Shown: piece after piece, positions 9,901 to 19,933 of the stretch | Layout of the letters: every line of letters starts with the position of its first letter | How positions within the stretch are numbered: position 1 is the first letter of the stretch | Origin: Atkinsonella hypoxylon | Lineage: Eukaryota; Ascomycota; Sordariomycetes; Hypocreales; Clavicipitaceae | Reading direction: 5' to 3' | Assembly (NCBI GenBank): GCA_000729835.1 | Contig: JFHB01000264.1 | Location: 1 to 38,531, forward strand | Length of the DNA stretch: 38,531 nucleotides | Position numbers and translations under genes: made by a program | Notes under the pieces: generated by a model | The model's database searches: none | Seen by the model: only the letters and a program-made list of their open reading frames with translations | Told to the model about the DNA's origin: nothing

Positions 9901-12200
9901 CTACTGCGAATAGTACTAAACTACTAAGTCCTAAACAGCTATATCTAGCTAATTTAGAGCCTTCTAAGACCTATAAGCCTAATTTTACCAAAAGAAGGGC
10001 TATAGGCTCCTATTGTGAAGTTCTAATTCCTTTAGAACAACAATCTAGGTTGCAGAAGCTAGCTAAAAGAACTATTTCTAGTAAACTTTTAGCTACGTTA
10101 GGTTCTAATGTATATCTAATATATATCCCCTCTAAACAAGCTGTTATTAAGACTAGCTTCGTTAAAATTATAGAAGGAATAGGCTCTATTTCTTAGGGCA
10201 TCCCTAAGGTTCCTATTAGTTCTATAGTGAATAATCCTTTAGAGGGAGAAATCGATAAATTAGTGGATAATTATACTCCTAAGTATCCTTATCCTAGTTA
10301 TCTAGATGTGCTAAATTATCCACTAGAACCTGTAGATTAAGCTCTTCTACTAAGCAACCCTATAGAAGCTGTAGAGGCCCCTAAAGCCCCTATATCTATA
10401 GAAGCCCCTTAGGCTAATATAGAACCTATAGAAGCTGAAGCTAAATCTATTAATGCTGATGCTATAGATTTAGATAGAGATATATTTTCCTTAATTAAGG
10501 ATCTATACTTTAAGGCAAGGACTAAAGCAGCTATTACTTCTAATAGTAATAAGGATAAACTTCCTAACACGTAGAAGCAAGCCCTAAAAAGCTCTACTAA
10601 GCAGCATTGGATAGAAGCTACCTATAGCGAATTTAAGCAGCTATTAGCTGCTGGAACCTTTAAATTTATAGGGAAAGACTAAGTACCTAAGGGCTAAAGA
10701 GTTCTAAAGAATAGGCTTGTTTATAGGCTTAAAAAGGATAAAGAAAATAATCCTATTAAATATAAGGCCCGCCTTATTGCTAAGGGATTTATGCAAATAG
10801 AAGGTTAAGACTATCTAAAGACCTTTGCTGCAACTAGTATTCCTCCTAGCTAGCGTATATTATTAGCTCTTGCAGCTTTTAATAACTAAGAAGTTAAGTA
10901 AATTGACTTTATAGGAGCGTTTTTAAATAGCAAGCTAAAGGAAGCTATTTATATAGAAATCCTAGATAGATTCATTAAATTTGCAGAAGCAACGCTATCA
11001 GTAGCTAAGCTACTAAAAAGCTGTAATTATAAGCCCTCTAAAGAGCAAGTAATTAAGCTAGAAAAATCCCTCTATAGTCTAAAGCAAAGTTCTAGAGAAT
11101 AGCAGCAAATTCTAACAGAATTACTTTAAAAGTATAGATTTAAACCTCTTATATTAGACCCAGCAGTCTTTTATAACCCAGCTACATCTATATATATTGC
11201 TACTTATGTAGATAACTGTCTTCTAATTAGGCCTAATTTACAATATATTAATAAGCTTAAAAAGCTACTAAATTAAGCCTATCTAATAGAAGATAGGGGA
11301 CTAGCAGAGTTCTTTCTAGGTGTATAAATCACCTATAATAGGTCTAAAAGGTCTATTAAAATCTACTAATCTTAATACATCCTTAAAGCCCTAGAAAGAT
11401 TTAAAATGCTAGATACTAAGCCAGCTTCTATCCCTATACAGCTGGGAATTCTAAAGCAACTAGTTACAAAACTTCTCTTAAAATCCAATTATAAGCTTTA
11501 TTAGAGTATAATAGGCACTATAATGTACCTAATGTTGCTAACTAGGGCTAATATTGCTTTTTCCGTTCAGTAGCTATTAACCTTTCTAGCTAAGCCCTAT
11601 ATAGAGCACCTAAACGCCTCTAAGCACCTCCTAAGGTACTTAAGTGGTACTAGAAGCTTTGCTATTATTTATAAGCGTTCTATACTACTAAGGTCTTCTT
11701 CTAAAGCTTCTAGCTCTAAAGAAGTACTTAAGACCCTCCTTAGTTATTGCAATAGCGATTTTGCTAGTAATAAAGTCTCTTCTAAATTAACCTATACTTA
11801 TCTATATAAGCTAGCTAGTGGACCTATTAGCTGGAAATCGAAGAAAGCTAGTACTATTGCTCTTTCTACATTAGAAGCAGAATCTAATGCATTATCTAAA
11901 GCTATTAGGGAATTAGAGTGGCTCTACGGCCTTTTTAAGGAGATAAAGCTGCCTTTAACCCCTTCTATTTCTATTAGGTGTAATAATTAAGGCACTATAG
12001 TTACTGCTTACAACCTAACGTTGTATAGTAGGACTAAGCATACCCTTTTAAAGTTTAACTATATTAGGGAAAAGATTTGTAAAGGTATAGCTAAGGTTAG
12101 TTATATTAATACAAATTAGATGCTAGCAGATAGCCTAACTAAGCCTCTTGCTATTTAAAAGCATTAACAATTCATTAAGTTACTAGAGCTTTCTAGCTAG
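6984..12200 (+). pseudogene. Copia-I gag-pol polyprotein, RIP-inactivated (copy B)
   Basis: One frame of 1,738 codons plus stop covers gag and pol without a shift. The start codon is ATA (6984) in the context APKGTGKGKS. Gag occupies about codons 1-480, with a Copia Gag core (KGSLEAFNAKFNNLL) and an S/N/K-rich tail at about 8090-8470 but no visible CCHC knuckle. The protease site reads NIGS at codons 506-509 for expected DTGS. The integrase HHCC is at codons 773, 778, 807 and 810, with the first His now Tyr. The DDE second Asp is Asn (codon 901) and the Glu is Lys (936). RT spans about 10600-11370, with YVDN at 11205-11216 instead of YVDD. RNase H is at about 11730-12150, ending MLADSLTKPL. 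The stop-free stretch 9885-10196 is part of this frame, not a gene. Confidence 0.93.
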
Positions 12201-12461
12201 CTTATAAAAGCAACAAAAACACTTAAAAAATCGAAAAGTAACAAAAAACAGTTAAAAATCGAAAAACAACAAAAACAATCAACAATAACTAGTTATATTC
12301 AACTATAACTACCCTGGAATTGCTGGAATTAGTTATGTTATTAGTTATGTTATTTAGTCCTGTTATTAGTACTGTATTTCGTTAGTTAATTCTAACTTAG
12401 ATATCCTTAAAGGAGCTAAGTTGCTTATAGAACTAGTTACTTCTTACATTTCTAGAGGGAG
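12201..12461 (+). other. 3' untranslated region and polypurine tract (copy B)
   Basis: After the pol stop there are 261 bp without a coding frame. The first part is A-rich with repeated AACAAAAA and AAAATCGAAAA motifs; the last 11 bases, TCTAGAGGGAG (12451-12461), directly precede the LTR and are the plus-strand primer tract. The same tract sits at 15566-15576 in A, 16978-16988 (complement) in C and 37823-37833 in G. Confidence 0.75.
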
Positions 12462-13160
12462 TGTTAAAAATAAGCTACTCTATATAGCCTATTTTTATGC
12501 CTACTAGTTGCTCTATCACGTGACCCTAACTAGGTCTTGTTACGTTGATTTTTAGTAGAGATATTGCTGTTACTAGATGCAAAACATCTAGAATCGACTA
12601 AGGCAAAGTTGCCTAACCTATAGTTAACTTTAACTGCGATTTTCTCTACAACTAGCAATAGTAGAAATTCAAGAAGTATACTATTTAAAAGCTAAGAATT
12701 AGGGCTATCTAATAGTATAATTGTTAGATAGAGTTGCTTATAAGAGTTGCTTATTATTAGTGGAATTTGTTAAATTATATACATAAGCGTCTCGTTTGTA
12801 TAGCTGTAAGTTAATTTTTTTGTTTTTATATAGTAAATCTTTTTGCGGAAATTATAAAGTAGCCTACAAGCCCCTTCTAGCGACTACAGCCCGCTAATAT
12901 AGTTAGTAGGTCTATAAAGGACTAGAAAGATTTAAGATTCTACCCTTACTAACTTGTTCGTTACAGCGCTCTTAATATAAAGATACCACTATTACAGTTA
13001 TCTATTGCCTCTACGTGATCTAGTACTATACACTATAGCTTGATTTAGGCCGCTGCTGCTTCCAGTACGTGATAATTGCTAGGAGCAATTACAGGTGCTA
13101 AATCTAAGAGACCACTACCCTCTTAGATATCTAGTCCTGTAATCCCTATTATTTTCAATA
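12462..13160 (+). repeat. 3' LTR of copy B (699 bp)
   Basis: It has the same length and the same diagnostic indels as 5349-6047. Differences from its sister are mainly transitions, for example GATATCGC against GATATTGC. It ends TTTTCAATA and is followed by the GTTCT duplication. Confidence 0.95.
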
Positions 13161-13165
13161 GTTCT
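13161..13165. repeat. Target-site duplication of copy B, right (GTTCT)
   Basis: It matches 5344-5348 exactly and is the first base block of the resumed pol of copy A. Confidence 0.93.
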
Positions 13166-15356
13166 AATTCCTTTAGAACAACAATCTAGGTTGCAGAAGC
13201 TAGCTAAAAGAACTATTCCTAGTAGACTTTTAGCTACACTAGGTTCTAATGTATATCTAATATACATCCCCTCTAAACAAGCTGTTATAAAGACTAGCTT
13301 CGTTAAAATTATAGAAGGAATAGGTCCTATTTCACAGGGCATCCCTAAGGTTCCTATTAGTTCTATAGTGGATAATCCTTTAGAGGGAGAAATCGATAAC
13401 CAGCAGTTAGTAGATAATTATACTCCTAAGTATCCTTATCCTAGTCATCTAGATGTGCCGAATTATCCACTAGAACCTGTAGATTAAGCTCTTCTACTAA
13501 GCAACCCTATAGAAGCTGTAGAGGCCCCTAAAGCCCCTATATCTATAGAAGCTCCTTCTACAGAAGCACCTATAGAAGCTACTATAGAAGCTGAAGCTAA
13601 ACCTGTTGATGCTGATGCTATAGATCTAGATAGAGACATATTTTCCTTTATTAAGGATTTATGCTTCAAGGCAAGGACTAAAGCAGCTATTACTTCTAAT
13701 AGTAATAAGGATGAAGTTCCTAATACGTAGAAGCAAGCCCTAAAAAGCTCTGCTAAGCAGCATTGGATAGAAGCTATCTATAGCGAATTTAGACAGCTTT
13801 TAGCTGCTGGAACCTTTAAATTTATAGGGAAAGACTAAGTACCTAAGGGCTGAAGAGTTCTAAAGAATAGGCTTATTTATAGGCTTAAAAAGGATAAAGA
13901 AAATAATCCTATAAAATATAAGGCCTGCCTTATTGCTAAGGGATTTATATAAATAGAAGGTTAAGACTATCTAGAGACCTTTGCTGCAACTAGTATTCCT
14001 CCTAGCTAGCGTATATTATTAGCTCTTGCAGCTTTTAATAACTAGGAAGTTAAGTAAATTGACTTTATAGGAGCGTTTTTAAATAGCAAGCTAAAGGAAG
14101 CTATTTATATAGAAATCCTAAATAGATTCGTTAAATTTACAGAAGCAACGCTATTAGTAGCTAAGCTACTAAAAAGCTGTAATTATAAGCCCTCTAAAGA
14201 GCAAGTAATTAAGCTAGAAAAATCCCTCTATAGTCTAAAGCAAAGTCCTAGAGAATAGCAGCAAATTCTAATAGAATTACTTTAAAAGTATAGATTTAAA
14301 CCTCTTATATTAAACCCAGCAGTCTTTTATAACCCAGCTACATCTACATATATTGCTACTTATATAGATAAGTATCTTCTAATTAAGCCTAATTTATAAT
14401 ATATTAATAAGCTTAAAAAGCTACTAAATTAAGCTTATTTAATAGAACATAGGGGACCAACAGAATTCTTTCTAGGTGTGTAAATCACCTATAATAGGTC
14501 TAAAAGGTCTATTAAAATCCACTAATCTTAATACATCCTTAAAGCCCTAGAAAGATTTAAAATGCTAGATACTAAGCCAGCTTTTATCCCTATACAGCTA
14601 GGAATTCTAAAGTAACTAGTTATAAAACTCCTCTTAAAATCCAATTATAAGCTTTATTAGACTATAATAGGCACTATAATGTACCTAATGTTGCTAACTA
14701 GGGCTAATATTGCTTTTTCCGTTTAGTAGCTATTAACCTTTCTAGCTAAGCCCTATATAGAGCACCTAAACGCCTCTAAGCACCTCCTAAGGTACTTAAG
14801 TAGTACTAGAAGCTTTACTATTATTTATAAGCATTCTATACCACTAGGGTCTTCTTCTAAAGCTTCTAGCTCTAAAGAAGTACTTAAAACTCTCCTTAGT
14901 TATTGCAATAGCGATTTTGCTGGTGATAAAGTCTCTTCTAAATCAACCTATGCTTATCTATATAAGCTAACTAGTGGACCTATTAGCTAGAAATCGAAGA
15001 AAGCTAGTACTATTGCTCTTTCTACCTTAGAAGCAGAATCTAATGCATTATTAGAAGCTATTAGGGAATTAGAGTGGCTCTACAGCCTTTTTAAGGAGAT
15101 AAAGCTGCCTTTAACCCCTTCTATTCCTATTAGGTGTAATAATTAAGGCGCTATAGTTACTGCTTACAACCCTACGTTGTATAGCAGAACTAAGTACACC
15201 CTTTTAAAGTTTAACTACATTAGGGAAAAGATTCGTAAAGGTATAGCTAAGGTTAGTTATATTGATACGAATTAGATGCTAGCAGATAGCCTAACTAAGC
15301 CTCTTGCTATCTAAAAGCATTAATAATTCATTAAGTTACTAGAGCTTTCTAGCTAG
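13161..15356 (+). pseudogene. Copia-I pol, integrase tail, RT and RNase H (copy A)
   Basis: The fragment resumes the copy A frame at VLIPLEQQSRLQ and carries the integrase C-terminal part, then the E/A/P-rich linker, RT and RNase H to the stop at 15354-15356. The RT active site at 14361-14372 reads YIDK for expected YVDD, so it differs from the YVDN of B, C and G and includes a transversion. RNase H keeps CNSDFAGD, EAESNAL and MLADSLTKPL. The linker is a few codons different from that of B and G (extra STEAPIEATIEA-like repeats). Many TAG and TAA codons interrupt it. The open stretch 13191-13487 is part of this frame. Confidence 0.88.
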
Positions 15357-15576
15357 CTTAAAAAGCAACACAAAAACACTCAAAAAATCGAAAACAACAA
15401 AAACAATTAACAACAACTAGTTATATTCAACTATAACTATCTGGAATTACTGCAATTAGTTATATTATTGGTTATGTTATTAGTACTGTATTTCATTGGT
15501 TAATTCTTACTTAGATATCCTTTAAAGGAGCTAAGTTGCTTGTAGGACTAGTTACTTCTTACATTTCTAGAGGGAG
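15357..15576 (+). other. 3' untranslated region and polypurine tract (copy A)
   Basis: This is a shorter version than in B or G (220 bp). The AAAAACAGTTAAAAATCG unit and part of the TTATGTTATT repeat are missing. It ends with TCTAGAGGGAG. The deletions mark A's 3' end as a separate subfamily. Confidence 0.7.
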
Positions 15577-16278
15577 TGTTAAAAATAAGCTACCCTGTAG
15601 TCTATTTTTATGCTTACTAGTTGCCTACTAGTTGCTCTATTACGTAACCCTTTTTTGGTTATGTTACGTTGATTTTTAGTAGAGATATTGCTGTTACTAA
15701 ATGCAAAACATCTGGATTTAACTGAGGCAAAGTTGCCTAACCTATAGTTAGCTTTAACAGCGTTTTTCTCTATAATTAGTAATAGTAGAAATTTAAGAAG
15801 TATATTATTTAAAAGCTAAGAATTAGGGCTATTTAATAGTATAATTGTTAGATAGAGTTGCTTATAAGGATTGTTTGCTATTAGTGGAATTTATTAAATT
15901 ATGTATATAGGTTCCTCGTTTGTATAGCTATAAGTCGATTTTTTTGTTTTTATATAGTAAATCTTTTTGCGGAAATTATAAAGTAGCCTATAAGCCCCTT
16001 CTAGCAACTACAGCCTGCTAATATAGTTAAAGGGTCTATAAGGAACTAGAAAGATACAAGATTCTACTCTTACTAAGTTTATTACAGCGCTCTTAATATA
16101 AAGATACTACTATTACAGTTATCTATTGCCTCTACGTAATCTATACTATACACTACAGCTTAATTTAGGCCGCTACTGCTTCCACTACGTGATAATTGCT
16201 AGGAGCAATTACAGGTACTAAATATAAGAGACCACTACTCTCTTCTATCTAGTCCTGTAATCCCTATTATTTTCAAAA
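15577..16278 (+). repeat. 3' LTR of copy A, 702-bp subtype
   Basis: It begins TGTTAAAAATAAGC. It differs from the B and G types by a duplicated ACTAGTTGCCTACTAGTTGC near the start, a TTTTTTGGTTA segment, AAAGGGTCT instead of AGTAGGTCT, GTTTATTACAGCG, and CTCTCTTCTATC without the ATATCTA block. All of these recur in the LTR at 24580-25281 and together nowhere else in the window. The end is irregular: TTTTCAAAA in place of TTTTCAACA, so the terminal dinucleotide is lost. Confidence 0.85.
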
Positions 16279-16283
16279 TTATC
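16279..16283. other. Tail-to-tail junction between two LTRs
   Basis: Only TTATC separates the plus-strand LTR of A from the minus-strand LTR of C, giving a near-palindrome centred here whose arms are the LTRs and the adjoining pol 3' ends. TTATC is not repeated at the far end of C (25282-25286 is ACTAC), so it does not behave as a target duplication. It is probably a rearrangement joint. Confidence 0.6.
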
Positions 16284-16977
16284 TGTTGAAAATAATAGGG
16301 ATTATAGGACTAGATATCTAAGAGGGTAGTGGTCTCTTAGATTTAGCACCTGTAATTGCTCCTAGCAATTATCACGTAGTGGAAGCAGCAGCGGCCTAAA
16401 TTAAGCTGTAGTATATAGTATAGATTACGTAGAGGCAATAGATAACTATAATAGTAGTATCTTTATATTAAGAGCGCTGTAACGAACTTAGTGAGAGTAG
16501 AATCTTAAATCTTTCTAGTCCTTTATAGACCTACTAACTATATTAGCAGGCTGTAGTTACTAGAAGGGGCTTATAAGCTACTTTATAATTTCCGCAAAAA
16601 GATTTACTATATAAAAACAAAAAAATTAACTTATAGCTATATAAACGAGATACCTATATATATAATTTAATAAATTCTACTAATAATAAGTAACCTTTAT
16701 AAGCAACTCTATCTAACAATTATACTATTAAATAGCCCTAATTCTTAGCTTTTAAATAGTATACTTCTTAAATTTCTACTATTGCTAGTTGTAGAGAAAA
16801 TCGCAGTTAAAGTTAACTATAGGTTAGGCAACTTTGCCTTAGTTAAATCTAGATATTTGCATTTAGTAACAACAATATCTCTACTAAAAATTAACGTAAC
16901 AAGACCTAATAAGGGTTACATAATAGAGCAACTAGTAGGTATAAAAAAAGGCTATATAGGGTAGCTTATTTTTAACA
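16284..16977 (-). repeat. 3' LTR of copy C, 694-bp subtype
   Basis: On the minus strand it starts TGTTAAAAATAAGC at 16977 and ends TTTTCAACA at 16284, one of the few copies that keep the terminal CA. It shares the length and indels (one A fewer in GCAAATATC, AAGTTCG, ATCTATACT) with the LTR at 30665-31358, not with C's own 5' LTR. Confidence 0.85.
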
Positions 16978-17226
16978 CTCCCTCTAGAAATATAAGAAGT
17001 AACTAGTTCTATAAGCAACTTAGCTCCTTTAAAGGATATCTAAGTTAGAATTAACTAATAAAATATAGTACTAATAACAGGACTAAATAACATAACTAAT
17101 TCCAGCAATTCTAGGGTAGTTATAGTTAAATATAACTAGTTATTGTTGATTGTTTTTGTTGTTTTCGATTTTTAACTGTTTTTCGTTGCTTTTCGATTTT
17201 TCAAGTGTTTTTGTTGCTTTTATAAG
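16978..17226 (-). other. 3' untranslated region and polypurine tract (copy C)
   Basis: It reads on the minus strand from the pol stop to TCTAGAGGGAG (complement at 16978-16988). Content is of the B and G type, with the AAAACAGTTAAAAATCG unit that copy A lacks. No coding frame is seen. Confidence 0.7.
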
Positions 17227-17395
17227 CTAGCTAGAAAGCTCTAGTAACTTAATAAATTGTTAATGCTTTTAAATAGCAAGAGGCTTAGTTAGGCTATCTG
17301 CTAGCATCTAATTTGTATCAATATAACTAACCTTAGCTATACCTTTACGAATCTTTTCCCTAATGTAGTTAAACTTCAAAAGGGTGTGCTTAGTT

Positions 17396-17400
17396 CTACT
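17396..17400. repeat. Target-site duplication of solo LTR D, left (CTACT)
   Basis: It matches 18099-18103 across the solo LTR. The uninterrupted form is seen in the pol of the other copies, for example copy B around 12030 on the opposite strand. Confidence 0.9.
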
Positions 17401-18098
17401 TATTGAAAATAATAGGGATTACAGGACTAGATATCTAAGAGGGTAGTGGTCTCTTAGATTTAGCACCTGTAATTGCTCCTAGCAATTATCACGTAGTGGA
17501 AGCAGCAGCGGCCTAAATCAAGCTGTAGTGTATAGTACTAGATTACGTAGAGGCAATAGATAACTGTAATAGTAGTATCTTTATATTGAGAGCGCTGTAA
17601 CGAATAAGTTAGTGAGAGTAGGATCTTGAATCTTTCTAGTCCCTTATAGACCCTTTAACTATATCGGCAAGCTATAGTTGCTAGAAGGGGCTTGTAGGCT
17701 ACTTTATAATTTCCGCAAAAAGATTTACTATATAAAAACAAAAAAATTAACTCACAGCTATATAAACGAGACGCTTATGTGCACAATTTAACAAATTCCA
17801 CTAATAACAAGCAACCCTTATAAGTAACTCTATCTAACAATTATACCATTAGATAGCCCTAATTCTTAGCTTTTAAATAGTATACTTCTTGAATTTCTAC
17901 TATTGCTAGTTGTGGAGAAAATCGCAGTTAAAGTTAACTATAGGTTAGGCAACTTTGCCTTAGTTAAATCTAGATGTTTACATCTAGTAACAACGATATC
18001 TCTACCAAAAATCAACGTAACAAGACCTAATAAGGGTCACGTGATAGAGCAACTAGTAGGCATAAAAATAGGCTATACAGGGTAGCTTATTTTTAACA
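17401..18098 (-). mobile_element. Solo LTR D of Copia-I (698 bp) in copy C
   Basis: A complete LTR with both ends (complement of TGTTAAAAATAAGC at 18098, TTTTCAATA at 17401) sits in the RNase H region of copy C with no internal sequence. CTACT at 17396-17400 is repeated at 18099-18103; in uninterrupted copies the site occurs once. A full element presumably inserted and was then removed by LTR-LTR recombination. It is close to the 698-bp LTR at 37834-38531, including GATGTAAACATC, but has AAAGGGTCT like the 702-bp type. Confidence 0.93.
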
Positions 18099-18103
18099 CT
18101 ACT
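18099..18103. repeat. Target-site duplication of solo LTR D, right (CTACT)
   Basis: Exact repeat of 17396-17400; the copy C pol resumes here. Confidence 0.9.
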
Positions 18104-19449
18104 ATATAACGTTAGGTTGTAAGCAGTAACTATAGCGCCTTAATTATTACACCTAATAGGAATAGAAGGGGTTAAAGGCAGCTTTATCTCCTTAAAAAGG
18201 CTGTAGAGCTACTCTAATTCCCTAATAGCTTTAGATAATGCATTAGATTCTGCTTCTAAAGTGGAAAGAGCAATAGTACTAGCTTTTTTCGATTTCTAGC
18301 TAATAGGTCCACCAGCTAGCTTATATAGATAAGCATAGGTTGATTTAAAAGAGACTTTATTACCAGCAAAATCGCTATTGCAATAACTAAGGAGAGTCTT
18401 AAGTACTTCTTTAGAGCTAGAAGCTTTAGAAGAAGACCCTAGTGGTATAGAATGCTTATAAATAATAGTAAAGCTTCTAGTACTACTTAAGTACCGAAGG
18501 AGGTGCTTAGAGGCGTTTAGATGCTCTATATAGAGCTTAGCTAAGAAGGTTGATAGCTACTGAACGGAAAAAGCAATATTAGCTCTAGTTAGCAACATAA
18601 GGTACATTATAGTGCCTATTATGCTCTAATAAAGCTTATAATTGGATTTTAAGAGGAGTTTTATAACTAGTTGCTTTAGGATCCCTAGCTATATAGGGAT
18701 AAAAGCTAGCTTAGCATCTAGCATTTTGAATCTTTCTAGGGCTTTAAGGATATATTAAGATTAGTGGATTTTAATAGACCTTTTAGACCTATTATAGGTA
18801 ATTTATACACCTAGAAAGAATTCTGCTGGTCCTCTATCTTCTATTAGATAAGCTTTATATAATAGCTTCTTTAGCTTATTAATATAGCTTAGATTTAGAC
18901 TAATTAGAAGACAGTTATCTACGTAAGTAGCAATATACGTAGATGTAGCTAGGTTATAAAAGACTGCTGGGTCTAATATAAGAGGTTTAAATCTATACTT
19001 TTAAAGTAATTCTATTAGAATTTACTGCTATTCTTTAGGACTTTACTTTAGACTATAGAGTGATTTTTTTAGCTTAATTACTTGCTCTTTAGAGGGCTTA
19101 TAATTACAGCTTTTTAGTAGCTTAGCTACTAATAGCGTTGCTTCTGCAAATTCAACGAATCTATCTAGGATTTCTATATAAATAGCTTCCTTTAGCTTAC
19201 TATTTAAAAACGCTTCTATAAAGTCGATTTACTTAACTTCCTAGTTATTAAAAGCTGCAAGAGCTAATAATATACGCTAGCTAGAAGGAATACTAGTTGC
19301 AGCAAAGGTCTCTAAATAGTCTTAACCTTCTATTTGTATAAATCCCTTAGCAATAAGGCGGGCCTTATATTTAATAGGATTATTTTCTTTATCCTTTTTT
19401 AGCCTATAAACAAGCCTATTCTTTAGAACTCTTCGGCCCTTAGGTACTT

Positions 19450-19933
19450 TGTCGCCTTAAAACTAAACCCCTAAATAACTATACAGCCTACACTAAAGCG
19501 GGTAACGATGTAGCGCACGTTAAGATTAAAGAGGATCGGCAGAGAGCGAGATATTTGTTAGTGCGTGCTATTAAACAATAGCAGGCAAGAAGATTAAATA
19601 GTTAGAAAAGGCAGAAATAAAATATTAATTGCGGCTTAGAAGATATACGCGCGCAAAAAGAGCTAAATGTATTAAAGAGTTAAAGAAAGTGTTACTAGCA
19701 GCAAAGTAATATCTCTTAAGAGTTAAGTGTTGTAAATTAAAGTAGGCTAAAAGATATTAATTAATTAAAAGGGCAAAAGCCTAAAAAGAATTAGCAAAAG
19801 CTGCTTACGCGCTTGCTTTTTTTTTTCTATCTAGATGTCTAGGCGATGCGCACTCTTATAGAGAAAAATCTGTATGTAGCATCCCTTGCAAAGCTAATAT
19901 AAGAGCGCAAGGGGGTAACCCCGCCGCGACACA
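19450..19933. mobile_element. 484-bp insertion with TG...CA ends, unrelated to Copia-I
   Basis: The insertion lies in the RT start of copy C, between two GTACTT copies (19444-19449 and 19934-19939). It begins TGTCGCC and ends GCGACACA, so its ends are short imperfect inverted repeats as well as TG...CA. It is clearly richer in C, G, CpA and CpG than its surroundings, so it has escaped most RIP. Two hairpins sit near the right end: CCCTTGC/GCAAGGG (19883-19913) and GCGCACTCTTAT pairing with ATAAGAGCGC (19848-19908). A charged frame (KEDRQRARYLLVRA, near 19540) is only suggestive of a coding vestige. It could be a solo LTR of another family or a short non-autonomous DNA element; the sequence alone does not decide. 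Confidence 0.7.

Larger units (their letters stand above)
5349..13160 (+). mobile_element. Copia-I copy B, complete element (7,812 bp)
   Basis: This is the best reference copy of the family in the window. It has two 699-bp LTRs, a primer-binding site at 6048, a 936-bp leader, one gag-pol frame at 6984-12200, a 3' untranslated region ending in a polypurine tract, and matching GTTCT duplications on both sides. The LTRs differ almost only by transitions, as expected for RIP acting on an originally identical pair. It is inserted in the integrase part of copy A in the same orientation. Stops and mutated active sites make it inactive. Confidence 0.95.
4057..16278 (+). mobile_element. Copia-I copy A, 5' part missing, split by copy B
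   Basis: Copy A supplies pol sequence at 4057-5348 and 13161-15356 and the 3' LTR at 15577-16278. The two pol pieces join in frame once copy B and one GTTCT duplication are removed; the 1,292 bp of 4057-5348 match 8733-10024 of copy B in length and content. Its own 5' LTR, leader, gag and protease are cut off by the Gypsy-like insertion and would lie to the left of the window. Copy A is older than both B and the Gypsy-like element, because both lie inside it. Confidence 0.85.

Noticed and set aside
13115..13342. Minus-strand frames near the copy B/A junction (also 13484-13669) and the plus-strand frame at 20413-20604
   Set aside because: They are antisense to the integrase tail and the linker of Copia-I pol; one even crosses an LTR junction.
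19450..19933. Coding gene in the 484-bp insertion
   Set aside because: The charged frame is short and interrupted by stops in a segment that is not strongly RIPped, so there is no support for a functional product.
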